Assembly (NCBI GenBank): GCA_964402175.1 | Contig: CAYOBN010000001.1 | Location: forward strand, 62,001-126,000 | DNA: 64,000 bases | Source: JAWKUK01 sp964402175 | Lineage (GTDB): Bacteria > Planctomycetota > UBA1135 > GCA-002686595 | Reading direction: 5' to 3' | Shown here: positions 36,795 through 45,225 of the stretch, piece after piece | Numbering within the stretch: position 1 is the first letter of the stretch | Layout of the letters: every line of letters begins with the position of its first letter | The notes under the pieces: generated by a model | What the model saw: only the letters and a program-made list of their open reading frames with translations | Told to the model about the DNA's origin: nothing | The model's database searches: none | Made by a program: the position numbers and the translations under genes

Positions 36795-37430
36795 TCACTG
36801 GCGCAGGAGCTTCGAAGCCTGCGCCGGCGTCGCCGCGACGGTCAGCTCGAAGCGGTCCTTCAGCGCGCTGCCTCGGGTGCCGTGCACCCGGTTGACCGCA
36901 TGCGAGCAGCGCGCTCCGAGGCCGCGCATCCCGGCGCTGAGGGCTTTGTTGTCGAGCGCGCGGACGACCAGCCGCAGCTCGCGCGCCAGGACGTGATGCT
37001 CGACCACCTGGAACGAACCCGGGTGATCGGACTGTGCGAGCGCCTCTTGGATGCCGGGCAGCAGCTTGGCGCTCCGCAGGTCCTTGACCGCGGGCGCGAA
37101 CACCAGGCGCACGACGAGCGGCTGGTTGCGCTTGAACGGGGGCCGCGGCAGGCGCGACGCGTGGATGCGCTCCCCGTTGCGGTCCAACTGGGGCTTACGC
37201 CCGGCGCCTTCCCGACGACCGCCGTGGTTGGTGCCCGCGGCCTTCTTGCGCTGCGGGCCGGCGGCCTTCGGGCCACGCTTCGCAGGTGCCTTCGCGCCCT
37301 GGCGCGCGGCAGCGGCGGCCTTCTTCCCACGGGCCTGCGGCGCGCGGGCGGCGGACTTCGTCGACGCCTTGGGGGCCTTGGCCACAGAGGTGGGGGCTTT
37401 GATTCGGCTGAGGGTCGCGCGCTTGGCCAC
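36795..37430 (-). CDS. Histone H1-like tail fused to an inactive Y1-transposase-like (RAYT) domain
   Basis: A 211-residue protein. Residues 1-66 are Lys/Ala/Arg/Pro-rich with AKAPKASTKSA- and GKKAAAAA-type repeats like histone H1 tails. Residues 70-80 read GGRREGAGRKP, the usual entry of REP-associated tyrosine transposase (IS200-like, Y1) proteins, and later FQVVEHHVLARELRLVVRAL and ALSAGMRGLGARCSHAVNRV align with the family. The HUH motif (HxH), expected where ELRL (151-154) stands, and the downstream catalytic tyrosine helix are not evident. I infer a domesticated nucleic-acid-binding protein rather than an active transposase. It converges on the DsrE-like gene. Confidence 0.7.
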   Translation of the reverse strand: MAKRATLSRIKAPTSVAKAPKASTKSAARAPQARGKKAAAAARQGAKAPAKRGPKAAGPQRKKAAGTNHGGRREGAGRKPQLDRNGERIHASRLPRPPFKRNQPLVVRLVFAPAVKDLRSAKLLPGIQEALAQSDHPGSFQVVEHHVLARELRLVVRALDNKALSAGMRGLGARCSHAVNRVHGTRGSALKDRFELTVAATPAQASKLLRQ

Positions 37431-37578
37431 GTTCAGTTCCTCGCAGTGGTGTGGTTCGGTCCGTGCCCCTCACCGCAGCGTGCGCCGGGCGAGAACTCTG
37501 GCAACGCCTTAACATGCACCGAAGAGGCACAGTTGGCAAGTACATTCACCGTTTCGACGCTCCACCGAGCACGCCCCA

Positions 37579-38313
37579 ATGTCCGCCGAATTCCGCGCTG
37601 AAGCCGTTTGCGACGGCGGAGACCTCGACTGCGGCAGCGGTCTTCTGCTCATCATCCGTGAGGCGATGCAGAGCCTCGCGCCCGGCGCGGTCCTCGAGGT
37701 GAAGAGCCGCGAGAGCAGCGTCGCGGTCGATCTGCCCGCTTGGTGCCGGCTCGTCGGCCACGACTTCCTGGGCACCACGCCCGGCGCGGCGCCAGCCGCC
37801 AGCCACTTCGTGCGCAAGAAACGGGCCCAGGACGAAGCGCTGCAAGCCGACCTGCAGCGGGCCCGCGACCACGTCTGGTCGGTCCGCGCCCGCGCCAGGG
37901 ACGGCATGGGGGCCCGCGTCTTTGCCCGGAACCATGCCTTCGACGTGGGCCAGCCGGCGAGCTTCGATACCTCGGACGCCGCGCCCAGCGCGATCGAACA
38001 CGTCCTCGGCGCCCTGGCGGGCTGCCTGGCGGTCGGCATGCGCTGGCGCGCGGTGCGGCGGGGCATCGAGGTCTTCGAACTCGAGGTCACGCTGCGCGCG
38101 AAGCTGTCCGACCCGTTGGTCTTCCTCGGCCTGGCGGAGCCCTCAGCAGAGAGCTCCGCGGGACTCGCCGCCGTCGAAGGCCGCCTCTTCATCGACGCCG
38201 ACTCCGACGACGCGACCCTGGACGCCCTCTGGCGCGAGACGCTCGAGCGCTCTCCCGTCGCAGCGACCCTGCAACGCCCCATTCCCTTGACGATCGAGCG
38301 CCGCTCGCACTGA
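37579..38313 (+). CDS. TusA-like and OsmC-like domain fusion
   Basis: A 244-residue protein. Residues 1-80 form a TusA-like domain with DGGDLDCGSGLLLIIREAM, LAPGAVLEV and LPAWCRLVGHD, closely parallel to the domain in the gene at 35644; the active CPxP is replaced by CGSG with Cys18. Residues 100-244 are an OsmC-like domain with PSAIEHVLGALAGCLAVGM (Cys149). The second OsmC cysteine, expected near the C-terminus, is replaced by Ser225 (ERSPVAAT), so classical peroxidase chemistry is doubtful. Fusion of the two domains suggests that the OsmC part receives or senses persulfide sulfur. The MetE-like gene starts 5 bp later. Confidence 0.82.
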   Translation: MSAEFRAEAVCDGGDLDCGSGLLLIIREAMQSLAPGAVLEVKSRESSVAVDLPAWCRLVGHDFLGTTPGAAPAASHFVRKKRAQDEALQADLQRARDHVWSVRARARDGMGARVFARNHAFDVGQPASFDTSDAAPSAIEHVLGALAGCLAVGMRWRAVRRGIEVFELEVTLRAKLSDPLVFLGLAEPSAESSAGLAAVEGRLFIDADSDDATLDALWRETLERSPVAATLQRPIPLTIERRSH

Positions 38314-38318
38314 GACCG

Positions 38319-39470
38319 ATGCCGCGACCCCTTCCGCGTTTCCCCGTCACGACCGTCGGTAGCTGGCCGCGCCCGAAGGAGCTGCTGCTCGCGCTGAAGC
38401 GGCAGAGCCCCGAACTACCGCGGCTGATGGACGAGTCGGTGCTGGCCGCGCTCGCAGCGCAGGAGCGCGCGGGCGCCGACATCGTCACGGACGGAGAACA
38501 GCGCCGCGACAACTTCACGTCGTTCCTCTCCGAGCGCGTGGAGGGCTTCGAGCGGATGTCGATGGCAGACTTGCTGGACCACGTCGAGGACAAAGCCGCC
38601 TTCGAGGCGCTCTTGCAGACCCTCGATGTGCCCGCGTACTCGATCCGCAACAACGTCGCAGTCGGCCGCCTGCGCGCTCGGCGCCCGCTCGTGCTGGACG
38701 ACTATCTCTTCTTGCGCGAGCACACGGATCGGGCCATCAAGGTCACCCTTCCGGGGCCGTACATCCTCGTCCGCTCCGCGTGGGTCGAGAAGCTCTCGCG
38801 CCGCGCCTTCCAGAGTCGCGATGAGCTCTGCGACGACGTCGTCGCTCTGCTACGCAATGAGCTGCAAGCCCTCTCCGAAGCCGGGGTGGACGTCGTGCAG
38901 TTCGACGAGCCGGTGCTGACGGAGCTCGTCTTCGCCGGCAAGTCCAGCACCCACACGTTCATGTGCGCGGCGCTGGCGGCGAGCGCGAATCCTCTGGGTG
39001 AGCTGGAGCTCGCCGTCGAACTGATGAACCGCGTCGTCGCGGGCATCGAAGGCCCGCTGCGAGCGGTGCACGTCTGTCGCGGCAACTGGAGCCGAGACGA
39101 GAAGGTCCTGCTCAAGGGCAGCTACGACGACCTGCTGCCCCACTTGGCGCGGATGCAGGTCGACCAATTCGTGCTCGAATACGCGACGCCCCGCGCAGGA
39201 GATGCCTCGCTGCTAGCCGGCCTGCCCAAGACCGCGCACATCGGCTTCGGCGTCGTCAATCCGCGCACGGACGAGCTCGAAGACCCCGATGCGATCGCCG
39301 CGCGTGTGGCGGGCCTCGCGGCGGTCTTGGGCCACGAGCGCATCCACCTGAACCCGGACTGCGGCTTCGGCACCTTCGCCGAGCGCCCGATGAACTCGGC
39401 GGCCCGAGCCGAGGACAAAGTGCGAGTCCTGGCCCAGGTCGCGCAACGCCTGCGGGGTTCGACGGCGTAA
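38319..39470 (+). CDS. MetE-like cobalamin-independent methionine synthase family protein
   Basis: A 383-residue protein of the C-terminal catalytic-domain type of MetE (UROD/MetE-like fold). It begins PLPRFPVTTVGSWPRP, has DIVTDGEQRRDNF, VDVVQFDEPVL, and the zinc-ligand pattern His251-V-Cys253 with Cys348 in NPDCGFG. The length matches the shorter, single-domain methyltransferases (archaeal MetE-like or 5-methyltetrahydropteroyltriglutamate-homocysteine methyltransferase-like). It may transfer a methyl to a thiol such as homocysteine; the acceptor is uncertain. It starts 5 bp after the TusA-OsmC gene and is probably co-transcribed, consistent with thiol chemistry. Confidence 0.85.
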   Translation: MPRPLPRFPVTTVGSWPRPKELLLALKRQSPELPRLMDESVLAALAAQERAGADIVTDGEQRRDNFTSFLSERVEGFERMSMADLLDHVEDKAAFEALLQTLDVPAYSIRNNVAVGRLRARRPLVLDDYLFLREHTDRAIKVTLPGPYILVRSAWVEKLSRRAFQSRDELCDDVVALLRNELQALSEAGVDVVQFDEPVLTELVFAGKSSTHTFMCAALAASANPLGELELAVELMNRVVAGIEGPLRAVHVCRGNWSRDEKVLLKGSYDDLLPHLARMQVDQFVLEYATPRAGDASLLAGLPKTAHIGFGVVNPRTDELEDPDAIAARVAGLAAVLGHERIHLNPDCGFGTFAERPMNSAARAEDKVRVLAQVAQRLRGSTA

Positions 39471-39488
39471 GGCCGTGCCTTCAGCGCG

Positions 39489-41354
39489 TCAGTTCAGGAA
39501 CGGGACTTCGATCCCGTTCGTGGCATTGAAGCCGAGCGGGCTCGTCGGGTCGCGGTGGACGAGCTGGAACAGCCAAGTCGTGCCCGCGAGGAACGTCCCC
39601 GCACCGGTGGAACCCGCCGTCTGGTCCAGGTCCACACGCAGCGTGCCGTTCGCTTGCACCGTGCGCGGCGCGAAGCGCCCGACGACGGTGCCAGCGAGAC
39701 ACAGGATGCCGTCGCCGAAGCGGAAGGGCGCTCCGAGCGCGCCGTACGCGTAGAACGCCGCCACGCTGGGCGGCAAGTCGCGGGCCCAGAGGGTCATGTC
39801 GTTCGCGGCCGGGCGGCTGGAGCCCGTCGCAACGAGGGTACCTGCGCGACCCGTCGAGTTCGCGAGCGACGGGCAGACCGAGCGCGGCTCGTCGAACAGG
39901 TCGAGCATCGTCGTCCACCCGCCCGTGCTGTTGAACACACCAACGCCGAGCGCAACGGCGTGCGCATCGTTCGCAGCGACGCCGTCGCTCCACGTAGGCC
40001 AACCGGCCGCTGGGATGACCACTTGCGAGAGCGTCACGGTCCGCGTCCGCATGTCGAAGACCTGCACGCCGTTGCGGCTCACGAACAGCGCGCGTGTGCC
40101 ATCGGGTGTGAAGTCGACGTCCTGCGGTGCGCCGAGGAGCTGCAGGTTGCTCTCGAAGACCGGAACGGGGCCATCGATGCGATAGACGCGTCCGATCGGG
40201 CCAGCCTGGCGGACGAACATCGCGGCGGCGTGGGTGGGCGTCAATGCGATCGAGTCGAGGCCCGCGCCGAAGCCCGTGACGATGCTGGTGACATCGACCT
40301 CGCCCAACGGGAGCGTTCCGCCGACGGCGATCGAGGAGATGTCCACGACACCGAGCCGCTGCGACGTGCGGGTGACGAGGCGCGCTTCGTCCGGCGTCAC
40401 ATCGATGTCGTGCGGGTCGCCGAACTGGAGCATGCTCGCGCGCGCGCCGAGCAGGTTGTACGCCTCCAGCACGGCCCAGCCGACGGGGGTCGCCGAGCGA
40501 CCGAACGTGAAGATCCAACTGTCGGTCATCACGATCGAGTCCATCGCCGAATCGGCGAACGGCGCGACGGGCTGCGCAGGGGTCTGCTTCCAGACGAGGC
40601 GCGTGTTCGCGCCGTCGAGCCGATAGAGCGCGACTTCGTCATCGCTGCGGACCGCGCACCACTGCCCGTCGGGGCTCGTCGCGAGGTCGTGTGGGTCCCC
40701 GCCGAGGCGCTCGCTCGGCGGCGACTGGTACACCGCGCGCGGCGGGCCGCCCGCGGGCGGCGCGAGCTCGATGATGGCGACGGTGGTCTCGCCGTTGCGC
40801 GACTCCAGGGCGACCGCGTGGTCCGCGGTGACTGCGATGGAGTCGACGGCGCTCGTGAACTGCACGTTCGGACTGGCGAGGTCCAGCAGGACCGCGCCGG
40901 TCACCAAGTCGATCACTTGCACGGCGGCGCCGCCGCGCACGCACGCGAAGCGCTCGAGCGGATCGATGGCGACGTCGTGGCTGAACTCGCCGGGGAACGT
41001 CTCGGCGAGCCGCGCCGTACCTGGCACAGCGAGGTCCAGGATCTGGACGTTCGAACCGACGATCACCGCGCGCGTCGCGGTCACCGCGACGCTGTCGGAG
41101 CTCGGGCCGCTGCCGAACGTGGCGGTGGCTTGGTACTGAGCGACCTCCGCGCCGGTCTGCAAGTCGCGCACGACGGCCACGGTCCGGGCCGTGGTCATGC
41201 GCAGGACCGCAAAGCGGCCGTCAGGAGTCAGCGCGACGTCGTCCATGCCGAGGCTCGTGAGCTCGGTCTCCTGGACATGTTGCGCGTGGGCGGTGGTGAT
41301 GAGAAGGAGACCCAGGATTGCGGGTCGCCAGGTGGGGTGCAGGGTGTGTCGCAA
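39489..41354 (-). CDS. Secreted beta-propeller protein with planctomycete-type C-terminal domain
   Basis: A 621-residue protein with a signal peptide (cut after AHA, residue 24). Repeated blades carry DSIAVTADHAVAL, GDPHDLATSPDG and DVDFTPDGTRALFVSRN patterns, suggesting a seven-bladed YVTN/WD-like propeller. The last 130 residues, with NSTGRAGTLVATGSSRPAAND, FRFGDGILCLAG, and the C-terminal WLFQLVHRDPTSPLGFNATNGI, match a domain I know from many secreted planctomycete proteins; I use it as the main lineage clue. No enzymatic motif is seen, so a structural or surface-binding role is likely. It converges tail to tail with the MetE-like gene (18 bp between). Confidence 0.85.
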   Translation of the reverse strand: MRHTLHPTWRPAILGLLLITTAHAQHVQETELTSLGMDDVALTPDGRFAVLRMTTARTVAVVRDLQTGAEVAQYQATATFGSGPSSDSVAVTATRAVIVGSNVQILDLAVPGTARLAETFPGEFSHDVAIDPLERFACVRGGAAVQVIDLVTGAVLLDLASPNVQFTSAVDSIAVTADHAVALESRNGETTVAIIELAPPAGGPPRAVYQSPPSERLGGDPHDLATSPDGQWCAVRSDDEVALYRLDGANTRLVWKQTPAQPVAPFADSAMDSIVMTDSWIFTFGRSATPVGWAVLEAYNLLGARASMLQFGDPHDIDVTPDEARLVTRTSQRLGVVDISSIAVGGTLPLGEVDVTSIVTGFGAGLDSIALTPTHAAAMFVRQAGPIGRVYRIDGPVPVFESNLQLLGAPQDVDFTPDGTRALFVSRNGVQVFDMRTRTVTLSQVVIPAAGWPTWSDGVAANDAHAVALGVGVFNSTGGWTTMLDLFDEPRSVCPSLANSTGRAGTLVATGSSRPAANDMTLWARDLPPSVAAFYAYGALGAPFRFGDGILCLAGTVVGRFAPRTVQANGTLRVDLDQTAGSTGAGTFLAGTTWLFQLVHRDPTSPLGFNATNGIEVPFLN

Positions 41355-41478
41355 GGCGTGTTACCGAGACGATCGAAGGAGGACTGCCAGGTCCGATGGC
41401 CCCGTAGCGCGGCGCAGCGTGGTCGGTCACACCGCCGCCCCCCCGATCGGCCGTTCCACAACGGAGCACGGCCGGAGG

Positions 41479-42279
41479 TCAACGACGCCGGACCTCGGGT
41501 TCGTCGCGGTGCCGCCCCGGCTTCGCGCCGGTCGCGGGCAGCGCTTCGGCCAAGACCGCCCCGAGGGCGTCGATCCCTCGCTCGAGGGCCGCGACGAGGC
41601 CTCCGGCGCGCAGTCCGTCGAGCACGGCGCGATCCGCCGTCAGCCACGCCCCCTCGCCCGCCGCAGCGTGTGCAGCTTCATCGGCCAGCACGACCACGCG
41701 CTGCTCGAAGAGGCTGACGAAGAGCAACACCGCGCTGCGCTGCGGATGGGACGTGATCTCGAGGCGCTGCAGCTCTTGCAGCGCCTGCTCGTCGGCGACC
41801 TCGGTCGCACGCAGCTCGCGCACGAACCCGCGCCGCAGGTCCGGCAGGGCCTCTGCGAGCCCGTAACCGAGCGCGATGAGCACCGTCTGCAACGCGACGA
41901 AACCGAGGGGCCCGTAGGCTGCGACGGTCCCAGCGAGCGTCAACGTGCCGGCAGCGCACAGCGCGAGCGCGCACTTCCAGGGCGCGTCGGGGTGCCGGTC
42001 GGACGCTTCGACGACGACCACGACGATCTCACCGTCCGTCTGCGCTTCGAAGGCGGCGACGCGCTCGGCGAGCGCCGCGCGCTCCGCTGTGCCCAGCGCA
42101 CCGACCGCGCGGTAGCGCCGCTGACGCCAAAGCGCCCGCGACACGACCAGGGTGAGCAACGCCACGAACAGCCACGGGCCGTAGCGCGCGCTGTCGTCGA
42201 GCCAATGCCCCTCCAGGCGATGCCCGACGGCCTCCCAATCACCGAGCACCGGCGCCACACTCGCAAAGAGACTCACCAT
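41479..42279 (-). CDS. TPM-domain membrane protein
   Basis: A 266-residue protein. Following a membrane helix near residue 27, a TPM-type region (GTAERAALAERVAAFEAQTDGEIVVVVVEASD) is interrupted by a hydrophobic hairpin (about 105-140) and continues with FVSLFEQRVVVLADEAAHA. The start at ATG 42279 overlaps the stop of the upstream TPM gene by 7 bp (ATGGTGA), so the two are translationally coupled. TPM proteins often sit beside LemA and occur in envelopes or thylakoids; the role is unknown. The frame extending to 42408 is noise from the Gly-rich tail of the neighbour. Confidence 0.82.
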   Translation of the reverse strand: MVSLFASVAPVLGDWEAVGHRLEGHWLDDSARYGPWLFVALLTLVVSRALWRQRRYRAVGALGTAERAALAERVAAFEAQTDGEIVVVVVEASDRHPDAPWKCALALCAAGTLTLAGTVAAYGPLGFVALQTVLIALGYGLAEALPDLRRGFVRELRATEVADEQALQELQRLEITSHPQRSAVLLFVSLFEQRVVVLADEAAHAAAGEGAWLTADRAVLDGLRAGGLVAALERGIDALGAVLAEALPATGAKPGRHRDEPEVRRR

Positions 42280-43004
42280 CCGCCCGAAGCGCCTCCGCCG
42301 CTGAAGCCACCGCCGCCGCCGAAGCCACCGAAGCCGCCGCCGCCTCCGCCGAACGAACCAGGCCGCCCGATCACGATCGGCCCGAAGCCACCGTAGCCGC
42401 CACGCCACGCCCGCGGACCTCGCCCGCGCTGGTGCAGCGCGAGGACGATGAACGCTGCGACGACCGCGAACATCACCCAGTCCGCGGCGCGGTCCGAGTC
42501 GGACCCGCTGCGCTCGAGGGGTCCGTAGTCTCCGCCAGCCGCGGCGTGCAAAGCACGGATCGCAGCGTCGATGCCGCCTTCGTAGTCGCCAGCGCGGAAC
42601 CGCGGCGCGAGCACATTGCGCAGCACTCGACCGGCGACCGCGTCGGTCAGTGTGCCTTCGAGCCCGCGGCCGACTTCGATCCGCGTGCGGCGTTCGAGGG
42701 CTGCGATGACGAGCAGCGCGCCGGCTTGGGTCTCCGCATCACCGATGCCCCACGTGCGCCCGACGCGCAGCGCGAACTCCTCGATCGCGCCGCCTTCGAG
42801 GCTCGGCACCGTCAGGAGCGCCAGCTCATGTCCGCTGCCGTTGCGGTACGACTCCATGAGCGCCTCCAGCTCCGCCTCTTTCGCCGGCGAGAGGAGGTCG
42901 GCGAGGTCGGTCACCCAGCCGTCGTTCGCCGGCACCTTCTGGGGCGCGGCGCTCGCCCGCAGCGGCGCGACGAGCGCAGCCGCTGCAGCGAGCATGAGCA
43001 GCAA
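42273..43004 (-). CDS. TPM-domain (YgcG-like) protein with Gly-rich tail
   Basis: A 243-residue protein: signal peptide (cut near ASA, residue 19), TPM domain (WVTDLADLLSPAKEAELEALM, LALLTVPSLEGG, IGDAETQAGALLVIAALERRTRIEVGRGLEGTLTDAVAG), one membrane helix near 178-190, and a C-terminal GGGGGFGGFGGGGG tail with a final SGGGASGGW. This is the usual layout of YgcG-like proteins. It starts 5 bp after the LemA gene stop and is first of two adjacent TPM genes. A LemA/TPM pair is common, suggesting joint work at the membrane. Confidence 0.9.
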   Translation of the reverse strand: MLLMLAAAAALVAPLRASAAPQKVPANDGWVTDLADLLSPAKEAELEALMESYRNGSGHELALLTVPSLEGGAIEEFALRVGRTWGIGDAETQAGALLVIAALERRTRIEVGRGLEGTLTDAVAGRVLRNVLAPRFRAGDYEGGIDAAIRALHAAAGGDYGPLERSGSDSDRAADWVMFAVVAAFIVLALHQRGRGPRAWRGGYGGFGPIVIGRPGSFGGGGGGFGGFGGGGGFSGGGASGGW

Positions 43005-43009
43005 ACGGC

Positions 43010-43606
43010 TCAGCGCTGACCTCCGAAGTCGATCTTCGGCGCTTCCTGGACGGACTCGTCGAACGAGAGCTGCGGCTTCGCCTCCAGACCGGCCCAGCCT
43101 GCGATCAGGTTCTTCGGGAAGCTGCGCACCGCGGTGTTGTAGCCGCGCACGGCATCGACATAGTCGCGGCGGGCGACGGCGATCCGGTTCTCGTTGCCTT
43201 CGAGCTGAGACTGCAGATCGCGGAAGGCCTCTGTCGCCTTCAGCTCCGGGTAACGCTCGGCGACGACGAGCAGTCGGCCGATGCCTTGACCCAACGCGTC
43301 CTGCGCCTTCGACCAGGCATCGAGCTGCGCTTGATCCGGCGGACCCCCCGCGGGGAGCTGCACTTGGCCGACCTTGGCGCGCAGCTCGGTGACTTCGGTG
43401 ATCGTCGACTTCTCGAAGTCAGCGGCCCCTTTCACGGTCTCGACGAGCTGCGGGACGAGGTCGTAGCGGCGCTTGTACTGGTTCTCGACCTCGGCCCATT
43501 TGGCGTCGACGCCTTCGTCCGCCGAGACGAGGCCGTTGTAACCCATGACGCCGCAGCCACCGACGGCGAGCAGCAGGACCAGGAGGAGCGTGAGGAACTT
43601 GCCCAT
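43010..43606 (-). CDS. lemA: LemA family protein
   Basis: A 198-residue protein: N-terminal hydrophobic segment with a possible lipobox-like VGGC (LAVGGCGVMGYNG), then the LemA coiled helical domain with DEGVDAKWAEVENQYKRRYDLVPQLVETVKG, which is highly typical. LemA proteins are outward-facing membrane proteins of unsettled function. The start at ATG 43606 is preferred; the in-frame extension to 43666 adds only Pro/Arg-rich sequence. It leads the LemA-TPM-TPM operon. Confidence 0.9.
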   Translation of the reverse strand: MGKFLTLLLVLLLAVGGCGVMGYNGLVSADEGVDAKWAEVENQYKRRYDLVPQLVETVKGAADFEKSTITEVTELRAKVGQVQLPAGGPPDQAQLDAWSKAQDALGQGIGRLLVVAERYPELKATEAFRDLQSQLEGNENRIAVARRDYVDAVRGYNTAVRSFPKNLIAGWAGLEAKPQLSFDESVQEAPKIDFGGQR

Positions 43607-43702
43607 GGAGCGTTGCGGAACGGAGCGGGGAGGGCGCGGTGCGGGTACTTCAGAGGGTATACGCACCGCGCTCCGGGATATTCAAGGTCGGTCGCCGGCG
43701 GC

Positions 43703-45148
43703 TTACCGGAACGGCGGTTCGTCGAAGGCGCGCAGCTTGCGCGAGTGCAGGCGGCCTTCCGTATCCGAGGCGAGGCGCTCGAGGGCCTCGATGCCGATGC
43801 GGATGTGCTCGCCGATCGCCCGCTCGTAGAAACGGTTGGCCGCGCCGGGGAGCTTGATCTCGCCGTGCAGCGGTTTGTCCGAGACACAGAGGAGGACCCC
43901 GTAGGGCACACGCAGGCGATAGCCGTTGGCAGCGATCGTCGCGCTCTCCATGTCGATCGCGATCGCGCGCGACTTGTTGAAGCGGATCGCGGACTCGGTG
44001 AAGCGCAGCTCCCAGTTGCGATCGTCGGTGGTGACGACGGTGCCGGTGCGAAGTCGCTGCTTCAACCCTGCGCCCGACTCGCCCGTGACGTGTGCGGTCG
44101 CCTCTTGGAGCGCGGTCTGGATCTCGGCCAGTGCGGGGATCGGGATCTCAGGCGGCAGGACCGAGTCGAGCACGTGATCCTCGCGCAGGTAGGCATGAGC
44201 CAACGCGTAATCGCCGATCGACTGGGAGTGCCGCAAGCCTCCGCAGTGGCCGACCATGATCCAACACTCGGGCCGCAGGACCGCCAAGTGATCCGTGATC
44301 GTCTTGGCGTTCGAGGGCCCGACGCCGATATTGACCAGCGTGATGCCGGTGTTGCCCGGACGCATCAAGTGATACGCAGGCATCTGGAAGCGCCGCCACG
44401 GTGCGGCCTCGATGCGAGCGCGGCTCTGCGCGCTGCCGTCGGTGATGGTCAGGTCACCGGGAGCGCAGAGCGCCTCGTAAGGCTGATCGGCTCCGATGCG
44501 CGTCAGCGCGTATTCACTGAACGCGTCGACGTAGCGGTGGTAGTTCGTGAAGAGCAGGTAGCGCTGGAAGCGCTCGACTGGCGTGCCGCAATAATGCGCG
44601 AGACGCTTCAGGGAGAAATCCACGCGCGGCGCGTCGAACATCGAGAGCGCTCGCACGGCTCCGCGCGGCTGCAGCTCGCCGTCGGCGAGTTCGTCGCCGA
44701 TGTGCTCCAGGTCCGGAGCCGGGAACCAACGCGCGATCTGCGCCGCTGAGATGTCCTGCAGGCCCTTGCCGCGCGCTTGATCCCAGACGTACGTGTACGG
44801 GATCTCGGAGCGCGAGCGCGCGACCTCGAGCTGGACCTCGTAGTCGCGCATCAGAGGCTGCAACTGATCGACGAGGTACCCGCGGAAGAACTCGGGCTGG
44901 GTGAAGGTCGACGCGTACGTGCCCGGCTGCGTCAGCTTCCCGAAGGCGCGGCTGAACGGCGGGGGTGGGCCGCTCGGGGTGTACGTCAGCCGCAGCTCCG
45001 GGTAACAGAAAGCGCCGGCGGCCCGCGCGTCCGGATCGGGCGGAGTGCCGTCTGCCAAGAAACGCGCGAGGGCGCCCGTCAGAGCGTCGACGGAGGTCCG
45101 GTACAGCGCATCGAGTGCGTCCACGACATCGTGCGGAGAGCGGAACAT
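43703..45148 (-). CDS. amn: AMP nucleosidase
   Basis: A 481-residue protein, the size of E. coli Amn, hydrolysing AMP to adenine and ribose 5-phosphate. Features are ARFLADGTPP with YPELRLTYTPSGPPP in the N-terminal domain, and in the phosphorylase-like C-terminal domain ITLVNIGVGPSNAKTITDHLA, CWIMVGHCGGLR, EDHVLDSVLPPEIPIPALAE, and the conserved IDMESATIAANGYRLRVPYG. The start at ATG 45148 excludes a 31-residue extension that contains several unlikely residues and would cross the divergent gene's start. It diverges from the DUF6288 gene, with about 80 bp between. Confidence 0.94.
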   Translation of the reverse strand: MFRSPHDVVDALDALYRTSVDALTGALARFLADGTPPDPDARAAGAFCYPELRLTYTPSGPPPPFSRAFGKLTQPGTYASTFTQPEFFRGYLVDQLQPLMRDYEVQLEVARSRSEIPYTYVWDQARGKGLQDISAAQIARWFPAPDLEHIGDELADGELQPRGAVRALSMFDAPRVDFSLKRLAHYCGTPVERFQRYLLFTNYHRYVDAFSEYALTRIGADQPYEALCAPGDLTITDGSAQSRARIEAAPWRRFQMPAYHLMRPGNTGITLVNIGVGPSNAKTITDHLAVLRPECWIMVGHCGGLRHSQSIGDYALAHAYLREDHVLDSVLPPEIPIPALAEIQTALQEATAHVTGESGAGLKQRLRTGTVVTTDDRNWELRFTESAIRFNKSRAIAIDMESATIAANGYRLRVPYGVLLCVSDKPLHGEIKLPGAANRFYERAIGEHIRIGIEALERLASDTEGRLHSRKLRAFDEPPFR

Positions 45149-45225
45149 GGTGTGCCCCACGGTGTAACCGATCGCACATGCAAATGGGTACCCCGGACCC
45201 GGCGGACCGAGGGCACAATGGAAGA

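Noticed and set aside
36561..37601. 346-codon plus-strand open frame
   Set aside because: Shadow of the H1-like/transposase-domain gene; no ribosome-binding site or family match.
39555..41717. 720-codon plus-strand open frame
   Set aside because: Antisense shadow of the secreted propeller protein; Arg/Asp/Gly-rich with no motif.
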